NCBI GenBank assembly: GCA_031548545.1
Contig: JAVBQY010000007.1
Location: 124,001-188,000, forward strand
From: UBA932 sp031548545
GTDB taxonomy: Bacteria > Bacteroidota > Bacteroidia > Bacteroidales > UBA932
Direction: 5' to 3'
Length of the DNA: 64,000 nt
Position numbers and translations under genes: made by a program. Below are positions 9,026 to 17,171 of the stretch, piece by piece; position 1 is the stretch's first letter; each line of letters opens with the position of its first letter. The notes below the pieces were generated by a model that had not been told where the DNA came from, ran no database searches, and was given only the letters and a program-made list of their open reading frames with translations.

Positions 9026-10228
9026 TTAGCGCTTTTGGTTTAATCCTTCCAGCATCTTTTGCCGGCTTAGCGGCTGTACGTTCTCAACGATCCAGTTACG
9101 CATTTCCTGTCCTTCCGGCGTGTCTTGCGAGGCGCTGATGAAATCCAGCCTGATGCCCAGGGCCTGGGCCACATCATAAGCCAGCACCGGCCATATTTTG
9201 CCGATATCGCCGATCACCGGCAAACTGCCTTCATGGCGGGCAAAGGCCGACATTTCCATACGGAAGGGAATCTTGGCCATCTTGGTTTTCGGCAAGCCTT
9301 CGTCAATCGCTTTCTGCACCTCTTGTTGCATTTCGGTCGCCTTGCGCAGGTTCTCGTCAAGGTCAAAGCGCACCAGTGTTTTGCCTTTGAGGCTGTAGGT
9401 TTGTTGTCCCTGCCACCAGGCCCAGATTCCGTGCCCGGTATAACATTCGAAAGGACCGTCGTGGATCTCCTGTGTAAGGGCCACGGCCGACTCTATGATG
9501 ACATCATTCTCTGCCAGCATACGTGACAGGCGCATGGAGCGCCCTGATACCGGTATGCTGTCGCCTATAGCCATACCTACCGCGCCGCCGCCTATCATTT
9601 GCGGTATGGTGACCAATAGCGGCAATCCTTTCTCTGCGCAGGCGCCCATCATGGTCATCCGGTCACAACCATAGCCGGCCACCTCTTCAAAAGGCAGCCC
9701 GTATAAATGGGACAACTGTAAAATTTCCCCGGAGAGCTGTTCGCCCCGCAGCCCCATCGGATAGGCCATATTTCCGGCCGCCTTGATGATATTGCTATGG
9801 ACAGGCAGTTGTGCAGCGCGCTGCATCAACGCCTCGTCAATGATCATTTCTTTTTTTATTTCGGAGAGCAGGGCATCGCCCATGACTGAAATTTCAAACA
9901 AGTCACCGCGCGGCATATAGTCCATCGGCATGCCTAAGGCCTCGGCATTGACACGAAATACCCGGTCCAGCGAACCGCCCATTTCATGGGATACAACGGC
10001 CGAACTGGTCGACACGGCATCTACTATTCCTTTGTGGATCAACTCGGCGATCAAGGTCGTCACTCCCTCGTGGATGTTGGGGCCGCTGCCGGTAACTACC
10101 ATTACCTTGCCGCCGCGTTTTTTAGCATTGATAATCTGTTGGGCGGACCGGCTAAGGGTTTCCTTAGACCGGTCGTCCAACGAAGCACGGAACTGTGCGA
10201 TCAGTTTTTCTCCAAAATTTGTCATCAT
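9026..10228 (-). CDS. Unrecognised conserved protein, possibly deoxyhypusine-synthase/LOR-SDH-like fold
   Basis: 400 residues without signal peptide or membrane segments. I cannot assign a function. A glycine-rich nucleotide-binding-like segment near residues 40-75 (KVMVVTGSGPNIHEGVTTL, then HKGIVDAVSTSSAVVSHEM) resembles in layout the Rossmann-type segment of deoxyhypusine synthase and the C-terminal domain of LOR/SDH enzymes, but this is a weak judgement by eye. Other distinctive stretches are VAGYGCDRMTMMGACAEKG, a Gly-rich IPQMIGGGAVGMAIGDSIPV, and an aromatic GHGIWAWWQGQQTYSL. It starts 3 bases after the M16 protease stop on the same strand, so the two probably share a transcript. ATG 10228 and ATG 10225 are both possible starts, with only a weak GGAT upstream. 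Confidence 0.6.
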   Translation of the reverse strand: MMTNFGEKLIAQFRASLDDRSKETLSRSAQQIINAKKRGGKVMVVTGSGPNIHEGVTTLIAELIHKGIVDAVSTSSAVVSHEMGGSLDRVFRVNAEALGMPMDYMPRGDLFEISVMGDALLSEIKKEMIIDEALMQRAAQLPVHSNIIKAAGNMAYPMGLRGEQLSGEILQLSHLYGLPFEEVAGYGCDRMTMMGACAEKGLPLLVTIPQMIGGGAVGMAIGDSIPVSGRSMRLSRMLAENDVIIESAVALTQEIHDGPFECYTGHGIWAWWQGQQTYSLKGKTLVRFDLDENLRKATEMQQEVQKAIDEGLPKTKMAKIPFRMEMSAFARHEGSLPVIGDIGKIWPVLAYDVAQALGIRLDFISASQDTPEGQEMRNWIVENVQPLSRQKMLEGLNQKR

Positions 10229-10231
10229 ATT

Positions 10232-13120
10232 TTAGTATCCGAAGATTTCTTCGAGGGTAAGCTCTTTTACGGGGCCGAACTGGCTGATGGCTTTCAGGTC
10301 AAGATCATGTTTGTCGCCAAGAATGTAATACGTATAATTAAGATCTTTGATATATTGTTGCTGGAACGCCTTTATATCGGCCAGGCTAAACTGTTGAACT
10401 TTTTCAAAAACCAGGCGGCGGGGATCTTGGGTGTATCCGAATTTTTTAGCATTCAGGTAGTTCCATAAAACCCTTGAGCGTAGGATGCGTTCTGTTCTTA
10501 TAGAGCTTGTTATAAGGTCTTTGGCAAGAGAGAAGGCGTTTTCGGATTCCGGCATATTGTTCAGGATTTCGCGGAAGGCATTCACCGCATCGCAGACCTT
10601 ATCATTCTGGGTGGCGATAAATGTATTGACAGCATAGGAACGTTCAGGTTTGGACGCACTGCTATATCCGGCTTGTGCTGAATAGGCCAGCCCGCGGGCC
10701 TCACGCATTTCCTGGAATACGATGGCGTTCATGCTGCCGCCGAAATACTCATTGTACATCCGGCGTATAGGCTCCATTGATGCATCGAAGGGTACTCCTT
10801 TGGCATACATGCCCATGTACACTTGTTTGGCATTGTATTGTGTGTAGTATACTTTGTTTTCCTTGCTTTCGCTCTGTTGGAACGAAAGGGCTGCCGGCAG
10901 CGCCTGCAGCTCGGCGCCTGTTTTGTGCTTTTCGGACAGGAGGCCGGTAATCTGTTCCAGGCTTTGCGGTCCGTAGTACATGATGAAATGTTCGTAATGC
11001 ATCAGGCCTTTGATTTTCTCTACCAGGGTTCCGGGTTGTAAGGCCTGGAGTTCTGCAGCGCTTAATACATTCGTAGCCGATGATTTGGGTCCCCATACCG
11101 CATAGTTATTCAGCATGCCGAATATACGGTTCTGGTTCAGCTTGGCATCAGCGCGTTGCTTGCCGATATCGGAGATCAGATTGTCGAAGGCCGGTTGGTT
11201 TACCTGCGGGTCTGCAAGCAGTTCTTCCAGCAATTCCATGGCCGGTACGAAGTTTTCATCCAGGCCGCTGAGAGATACATATACCCGTTCGGCCGTGGCG
11301 CTCACATTGTATGAACAGGCTATTTTGTAAAATTCGCTCTTGATCTCCTCCGGCGTATACTTGGAGGTGCCGAGGTAGTTCAGGTAGGTGAAAGCCGTAC
11401 CCAGCGCTTTGTCATTGTCGTTGCCCATGTCAAGTACATAATACAACTCAAATAATTTGTTATCCGTATTTTGTTTGTATAATACGGGAACCTTTCCGGC
11501 GGTTGATTTTGCAAGGTCTTTGTCATAATCGATAAATACCGGCTCAATCGGTTTAAGTTCGGAGGCCTTTACCGCCTTCAGGTACTCGCTCTCATCATCG
11601 CGATTGGCGGTGATGGGGGTGATCTGCGGCTTGTCCATCTTCTTGGCGGTGGTGTCTTCGCCCTGGCGTTTGTACAGTACTACGTAGTTATTTCCGAAAT
11701 ATTTGTTGGCAAAATCCACAATGTCTTTTTTAGTCAGTTTAGACTGGCGGTCGAGGCTGGTTACAACATCCGTCCAGGGCGCCTGGTTAACGAATGCATC
11801 CAACATCACATAGGCCCGTGAACTGTTGTATTGCAGGCCTTCGATTTCCTGTAGCTTAAAGTTGTTGATCACCGCCGGCATCAGCCATTCGGGGAAAGCA
11901 CCTTGTTTCAGCGAGTCAATCTGCGCCAGCAGCAGGTCTTTTACCTGGTCGAGCGTTTGCCCTGCTTTAGGACGGCCTAACAGGCGGAACGCCGAATAGT
12001 CGGACATTTCCATTACCCCGCAACCGGAGCCTAAGGTGAGCTGTTTCTGGTTAATATTCAGGTCTATCAGTCCTGCTTTGCCATTGGCCATCAGGTAATC
12101 TACCACTTTCAGTATCTCAGCTTCGCGTGAGGCGGCGCCGGGGAAACGGAAGGCGATAGATACGTTCTCGGCGTCATTGCCCCATACTTCTTTGACAACA
12201 GGGGTGGAGAACGGCGGTTCGGGAGCAATCACCAGGGGTTTTACATCCCCTTTCGGCAGCCGGTTGAAATATTTCTCTATCACTTTGATGGCTTCGTCCG
12301 GATTGAAGTCGCCGGCCAGTACAATGGCCATATTACTGCCTACATAGTAATGCTGAAAGTGCTTTTTGATATTGGTGATTGACGGATTCTTCAGGTGTTC
12401 CTGGCTACCCAGTACGGTCTGTGTGCCGTAAGGGTGGTGGGGAAAGAGCGCTTCCAGTGTTTTTTCATATACCTTGCGGCCGTCATTGGTCAGTGACATA
12501 TTCTTTTCTTCATACACGGTTTCCAGTTCCGTGTGGAAGATACGGATCACCGGATCTTCAAACCGGTCTGCCTGGATCATAGCCCATTGTTCCAGGGCAT
12601 TGGAGGGGATGTTTTCCTCATACGCCGTTACATCAGGGCTGGTAAAGGCGTTGGTGCCTTCGGAGCCTATGGCGGACATCAGTTTGTCATACTCATTGGG
12701 GATGGCCAGTTTCGAGGCTTCCTGCGAGAGGCTGTCTATCTTTTTGTAGATAGCCGTGCGTTCTGCCGGATCCGTTGTTTGGCGGTATATCTCGAAGGTG
12801 GCTTCGATTTCGTCCAGCAGCGGCTTTTCGGCCGCATAATCTTTGGTGCCGAATTTACTTGTTCCTTTGAACATCAGGTGTTCGAAGTAATGTGACAGGC
12901 CGGTGGTTTCGGCGGGGTCATTCTTGCCGCCTACACGTGCGGCTACGAAGGTTTGTATACGTGGTTCGTCATGATTAACGGACATATATACTTTTATGCC
13001 GTTATTAAGCGTGTAAATCCGGACGTTCATCGGATCATTCTTTACAGATTCGTAATTGCTGCAAGACGCCGTAAACAAAACAGCCAACAGCACTACGAAA
13101 AGACCAGCATGTTTTTTCAT
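10232..13120 (-). CDS. M16 (insulinase/pitrilysin family) zinc peptidase, two-domain lipoprotein
   Basis: 962 residues. The N-terminus is a lipoprotein signal (KKHAGLFVVLLAVLFTASC, lipid cysteine at residue 20), so the enzyme is probably membrane-anchored in the envelope. The inverted zinc motif HYFEH lies at 77-81 (H77, E80, H81), and the third ligand is probably E204 in LETVYEEKN. The spacing is longer than in classical pitrilysins because of an inserted helical stretch at ~95-145. A second M16-like half (about 530-940) contains the FQEMREARGLAYSAQAGYS segment typical of the substrate-clamping, non-catalytic copy. The family degrades peptides within a closed chamber. The unrecognised gene at 10228 follows directly. 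Confidence 0.92.
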   Translation of the reverse strand: MKKHAGLFVVLLAVLFTASCSNYESVKNDPMNVRIYTLNNGIKVYMSVNHDEPRIQTFVAARVGGKNDPAETTGLSHYFEHLMFKGTSKFGTKDYAAEKPLLDEIEATFEIYRQTTDPAERTAIYKKIDSLSQEASKLAIPNEYDKLMSAIGSEGTNAFTSPDVTAYEENIPSNALEQWAMIQADRFEDPVIRIFHTELETVYEEKNMSLTNDGRKVYEKTLEALFPHHPYGTQTVLGSQEHLKNPSITNIKKHFQHYYVGSNMAIVLAGDFNPDEAIKVIEKYFNRLPKGDVKPLVIAPEPPFSTPVVKEVWGNDAENVSIAFRFPGAASREAEILKVVDYLMANGKAGLIDLNINQKQLTLGSGCGVMEMSDYSAFRLLGRPKAGQTLDQVKDLLLAQIDSLKQGAFPEWLMPAVINNFKLQEIEGLQYNSSRAYVMLDAFVNQAPWTDVVTSLDRQSKLTKKDIVDFANKYFGNNYVVLYKRQGEDTTAKKMDKPQITPITANRDDESEYLKAVKASELKPIEPVFIDYDKDLAKSTAGKVPVLYKQNTDNKLFELYYVLDMGNDNDKALGTAFTYLNYLGTSKYTPEEIKSEFYKIACSYNVSATAERVYVSLSGLDENFVPAMELLEELLADPQVNQPAFDNLISDIGKQRADAKLNQNRIFGMLNNYAVWGPKSSATNVLSAAELQALQPGTLVEKIKGLMHYEHFIMYYGPQSLEQITGLLSEKHKTGAELQALPAALSFQQSESKENKVYYTQYNAKQVYMGMYAKGVPFDASMEPIRRMYNEYFGGSMNAIVFQEMREARGLAYSAQAGYSSASKPERSYAVNTFIATQNDKVCDAVNAFREILNNMPESENAFSLAKDLITSSIRTERILRSRVLWNYLNAKKFGYTQDPRRLVFEKVQQFSLADIKAFQQQYIKDLNYTYYILGDKHDLDLKAISQFGPVKELTLEEIFGY

Positions 13121-13185
13121 AGGGATAATATATTTAGTTTAGATTCTCCGGGTAAGCAATAGACTACAAATTTAAAGATTTTTTG

Positions 13186-13193
13186 TATCTTCG
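13186..13193 (+). promoter_or_regulatory. Possible -7 promoter element for the CLC channel gene
   Basis: TATCTTCG differs from TAnnTTTG at one position and lies 18 bases upstream of the start. No well-spaced TTTG is evident. Weak call. Confidence 0.35.
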
Positions 13194-13211
13194 CCCAATA
13201 ATTGGCTCCAA

Positions 13212-14987
13212 ATGTTACAAAATTTGCAAAAATTTTATCGGCGCATTGATCTGCTGAAACGCCTCCCTGAACAGCAACTTATTATTTTACTGGCTTTAAT
13301 CGTAGGATTATTGAGTGGACTGGCCGCTGTATTATTGAAGCATGCCGTGCATCTTGTACAATGGATGCTGACCAGCTGGTTCCAGAATGCCACAGAGAGC
13401 CTGCTTTACCTGCTTTATCCGGGGATAGGTATGTTATTGGCTTTGCTATATGTGCGTTATGTGGTCAAGGACGATATCGGACATGGAGTAACTAAAGTGT
13501 TACATGCTATTAGCCGTAAAGAATCAAAAATCAAGCGGCACAACTGTTATTCATCTATGGTTGCCAGTTCCGTAACCATAGGGATGGGGGGCTCTGTCGG
13601 GGCCGAAGCTCCTATTGTATATACCGGTGCAGCCCTGGGGTCTAACCTGGCGCAATTGTTCAGACTGGATTACCGGAGCATTACCCTGATGCTGGGCTGT
13701 GGCGCTGCCGGCGCCGTGGCGGGGATTTTCAAAGCGCCCCTGGCCGGTATAGTGTTTACGCTTGAAATCCTGATGCTTGACCTTTCATTGTCTTCCATCC
13801 TTCCGCTGCTCGTATCCTCTGTGAGCGCTACGGCGGTGTCCTACCTGCTGCTCGGCAATACGGTCTCTTTCAGTACATCTATTGAGCCTTTTAATATCGG
13901 TAATATGCCGTATTACATAGTGCTGGGGATTTTTTGCGGCTTTGGCGCCCTGTATTTCACCCGGGCCACCCTCTCGGTGGAGAAACGGCTGAAAAGTATC
14001 CTGAATCCTTTCCGCAGATGGATCTTTTGCGCCCTTTGCCTGGGTTTGTTGATTTTCCTTTTTCCGCCGCTTTACGGCGAAGGCTATGACGCCCTTTCGG
14101 CGCTGCTCAACGGTAACAGCGAGGCGGCGGCCGGTAATGTACAATCTAGTATCCTCTCGGGCAGCCCCTGGTTCATATTGCTTTTCTTCCTGGCTGTTTT
14201 TTTCTTCAAAGTTTTCTCCATGTCGCTGACCAATGCCGGCGGAGGGGTGGGGGGAACCTTCGGCCCCACACTTTTTATGGGGGGCATTGCGGGTTTTATT
14301 GTAGCGCGCCTGATCAACCTTTCGGGCATTCATATCGTGCCCGAAGCCAACTTTGCTATGGTGGGCATGGCCGGTATGATGAGCGCCGTGATGACCGCGC
14401 CGCTCACGGCTATCTTTCTTATTGCTGAAATTACAGGCGGTTATAGCCTGCTGATGCCTTTGATGCTGGTTTCGGCCACCTCTTTTTTGACCATCCGCCG
14501 CTTCGAAAAACACTCCATCTATACCAAACGATTGGCGCTTAGCGGCGATCTAATTACCCATGACAAGGATAAGGCGGTGCTCACCGTGCTGCAGCTTGAC
14601 TCACTCATTGAAAAGGATTTTAATGCTGTCTCGCCCGACCAGCCATTAGGGGAGTTGGTGAAAGTAGTTTCGCGCTGCAAACGCAATCTCTTTCCCGTGG
14701 TCGAGGCTGACGGTACTCTGGTGGGTATTGTTTTGCTGGATGATATCCGCCATGTGATGTTTGATACCACTCTTTATACCACCACCACCGTGCGTAGTTT
14801 TATGAAAGTTCCCCTGGCCTTTGTGCACTTCAATGAAAATATGGAATCCGTGCTTAATAAATTTGAAACCGCCAATGCCTGGAACCTACCCGTAGTAGAC
14901 AATAACGGCCGCTATATTGGCTTTGTTTCCAAGTCCAAGATCTTCTCATCCTACCGTAACTTATTGCATCAATTCTCCGATGAATAA
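13212..14987 (+). CDS. CLC-family chloride channel/antiporter with C-terminal CBS pair
   Basis: 591 residues, with an integral membrane part of about 10-12 helices (residues ~20-430) followed by two CBS domains (~455-515 and ~525-585). The gating-glutamate motif, GREGP in most CLCs, reads GAEAP with E132. The GGIFAP-type motif reads GGTFGP after AGGGVG. The GSGIP motif is replaced by GHGVT in the first part of the pore. A LAGIVFTLEILM segment corresponds to the region with the inner proton glutamate. Such proteins conduct or exchange chloride, and the CBS domains usually sense nucleotides. Transport mode cannot be decided here. The last 8 bases overlap the start of tex. Confidence 0.9.
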   Translation: MLQNLQKFYRRIDLLKRLPEQQLIILLALIVGLLSGLAAVLLKHAVHLVQWMLTSWFQNATESLLYLLYPGIGMLLALLYVRYVVKDDIGHGVTKVLHAISRKESKIKRHNCYSSMVASSVTIGMGGSVGAEAPIVYTGAALGSNLAQLFRLDYRSITLMLGCGAAGAVAGIFKAPLAGIVFTLEILMLDLSLSSILPLLVSSVSATAVSYLLLGNTVSFSTSIEPFNIGNMPYYIVLGIFCGFGALYFTRATLSVEKRLKSILNPFRRWIFCALCLGLLIFLFPPLYGEGYDALSALLNGNSEAAAGNVQSSILSGSPWFILLFFLAVFFFKVFSMSLTNAGGGVGGTFGPTLFMGGIAGFIVARLINLSGIHIVPEANFAMVGMAGMMSAVMTAPLTAIFLIAEITGGYSLLMPLMLVSATSFLTIRRFEKHSIYTKRLALSGDLITHDKDKAVLTVLQLDSLIEKDFNAVSPDQPLGELVKVVSRCKRNLFPVVEADGTLVGIVLLDDIRHVMFDTTLYTTTTVRSFMKVPLAFVHFNENMESVLNKFETANAWNLPVVDNNGRYIGFVSKSKIFSSYRNLLHQFSDE

Positions 14988-17130
14988 AACCTATATTACC
15001 CTTATCGCCAAGGCGTTGCAGGTCAAAGAATGGCAGGTGGAAAACACCTTGGCGCTCTTTGCCGAGGGCGCTACCATTCCCTTCGTGAGCCGTTACCGCA
15101 AAGAAGCGACCGGCAGCATGGACGAGGTGCAGATAGCCGAAGTCAAACGCCGCGCCGCCTTGTTTGAAGAACTTGATGACCGCAAGGCGACGGTAGTTAA
15201 ATCCATTGAAGAACAGGATAAGATGACCGCTGAGTTACGGGCTAAAATTGACGCGTGTACGCTGATGTCCGAACTGGAGGATATTTACCTGCCTTACCGG
15301 CCTAAACGCCGCACCCGCGCGACCATAGCCCGTGAAAAAGGCCTGGAGCCTTTGGCGGAGCTCATTATGAAACAAGATAAGACCGATGTGCATTCGGTGG
15401 CGGTACATTACCTTTCCGATACGGTGCTTTCTGCGGACGAGGCCCTGGCCGGCGCCCGCGATATCATAGCCGAGCAGATCAGTGAGAAGTCCGAAGTCCG
15501 TGACAGCTTGCGCAAATTGTTTCAGCGCGAGGCCGTAGTGCGTACCAAGGTGAGTAAAGGCAAGCAGGAAGAGGGGGTGAAATATAAGGACTATTTTGAA
15601 TTTGACGAAAGTATTCGCAGGATTCCCTCGCACCGTTTCCTGGCCGTCCTGCGCGGACAGTCCGAGGGTTTTCTCTCATTGAAAGCCGAGCCGGACGAGA
15701 GCCTGGCTGTTCCGTTGGTGGAAAAAAAGATTATTCGTTTTTCAAGTGATAAGACGCCGGCGGTGGAACAACTGCGCCTGGCCGTGGCCGATGCGTACAA
15801 GCGCTTGCTCTCCCCCTCATTGGAAACCGAAACCCTGCATTGGAAAAAAGAGCAGGCGGACACAGAGGCTATCCGTGTTTTTGCCGAGAACCTGCGCCAG
15901 TTATTGCTGGCCTCGCCCCTGGGGCAAAAAAGGGTATTGGCCCTTGACCCCGGCTTCCGTACAGGTTGCAAATTGGTCTGCCTTGATGAACAGGGGCGGC
16001 TCCTGCATAATGAAACCGTTTATCCGCACCCGCCGCAGAACGAGCGCTCCGGCGCCATGCGCAAGATCACATCGCTGGTAGACGCATACAAGATAGAAGC
16101 CATTGCCATAGGCAATGGTACCGCCGGCCGTGAAACCGAGGAATTTATTAAACGTATCGCCTTCCCCCACAAGTTACAAGTCTTTGTAGTGAGTGAAGAC
16201 GGGGCTTCGGTCTATTCCGCCTCCGCTATTGCCCGCGAAGAATTCCCCGAATATGATGTTACCGTGCGCGGCGCGGTATCCATAGGCCGCCGCCTGATGG
16301 ATCCTTTGGCCGAGCTGGTGAAGATAGATCCCAAATCCATAGGGGTGGGGCAGTATCAGCATGATGTGGACCAGGCCCGGTTGAAAGACGGACTGGACGA
16401 GGTGGTGGAGAGTTGTGTAAATAAAGTAGGTGTTAACCTTAATACGGCCAGCAAGCATTTGTTGACCTATGTGTCGGGCCTGGGTCCTCAATTGGCGCAG
16501 CATATCGTCGACTACCGGGCCGAACATGGTCCCTTCACCTCCCGTAAAGAATTGTTGAGGGTTAAACGCTTGGGCGATAAAGCTTTTGAGCAATGCGCCG
16601 GCTTCCTGCGCATCCCGGATGCTAAAAATCCATTAGACAACAGCGCCGTACATCCCGAACGTTATGCCCTGGTGGAGCGGATGGCGAAGGAGGTGCAGCA
16701 TCCCTTGGCCGATCTGTTGGCCTCCGAAGAGATACGCGCTAAAATAACGCTGCAGCACTATGTGTCCGATCAGGTCGGAATGCCTACCCTGAATGATATT
16801 ATGGCGGAGTTGGCCAAGCCCGGCCGCGACCCGCGGTCGGCCGCCAAGGTCTTTGAATTTTCTCCTGATGTGTTTTCTATAGACGACTTGCACGAAGGGA
16901 TGGTACTCCCCGGTATCGTAACCAATATCACCGCCTTCGGCGCCTTTGTGGATGTAGGGGTAAAGCAGGACGGACTGGTGCATATCTCGCAACTGGCAGA
17001 CCGTTTTGTACGTGATCCGAATGAAGTCGTAAAGCTCCACCAGCACGTACAGGTGAAGGTGGTGGAAGTGGACGTTCAGCGCAAGCGCATTCAGCTTACG
17101 ATGAAAGGGGTTGGCGCTGCAGGAAACTAA
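14980..17130 (+). CDS. tex: Transcription accessory protein Tex (S1 RNA-binding)
   Basis: 716 residues from ATG 14980, which gives the typical Tex N-terminus (MNKTYITLIAKALQVKEWQV, then GATIPFVSRYRKEATGSMDE). An upstream in-frame ATG at 14917 would add 21 residues read from within the CLC gene and is rejected. Order of domains: helical Tex N-terminal domain, YqgF/RNase-H-like domain (about 320-445, LALDPGFRTGCKLVCLDE), tandem helix-hairpin-helix (about 475-555, LNTASKHLLTYVSGLGPQLA), and C-terminal S1 domain (about 640-710, GMVLPGIVTNITAFGAFVDV). It binds nucleic acid and influences transcription. The 8-base overlap with the CLC gene suggests coupling. Confidence 0.96.
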   Translation: MNKTYITLIAKALQVKEWQVENTLALFAEGATIPFVSRYRKEATGSMDEVQIAEVKRRAALFEELDDRKATVVKSIEEQDKMTAELRAKIDACTLMSELEDIYLPYRPKRRTRATIAREKGLEPLAELIMKQDKTDVHSVAVHYLSDTVLSADEALAGARDIIAEQISEKSEVRDSLRKLFQREAVVRTKVSKGKQEEGVKYKDYFEFDESIRRIPSHRFLAVLRGQSEGFLSLKAEPDESLAVPLVEKKIIRFSSDKTPAVEQLRLAVADAYKRLLSPSLETETLHWKKEQADTEAIRVFAENLRQLLLASPLGQKRVLALDPGFRTGCKLVCLDEQGRLLHNETVYPHPPQNERSGAMRKITSLVDAYKIEAIAIGNGTAGRETEEFIKRIAFPHKLQVFVVSEDGASVYSASAIAREEFPEYDVTVRGAVSIGRRLMDPLAELVKIDPKSIGVGQYQHDVDQARLKDGLDEVVESCVNKVGVNLNTASKHLLTYVSGLGPQLAQHIVDYRAEHGPFTSRKELLRVKRLGDKAFEQCAGFLRIPDAKNPLDNSAVHPERYALVERMAKEVQHPLADLLASEEIRAKITLQHYVSDQVGMPTLNDIMAELAKPGRDPRSAAKVFEFSPDVFSIDDLHEGMVLPGIVTNITAFGAFVDVGVKQDGLVHISQLADRFVRDPNEVVKLHQHVQVKVVEVDVQRKRIQLTMKGVGAAGN

Positions 17131-17171
17131 GAAATTAGTAAGGTGCATTTTTTAAATCTTTAAATTATATC

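Noticed and set aside
14917..14979. Upstream in-frame start of tex
   Set aside because: It would add 21 residues from inside the CLC coding region; ATG 14980 gives the normal Tex N-terminus.
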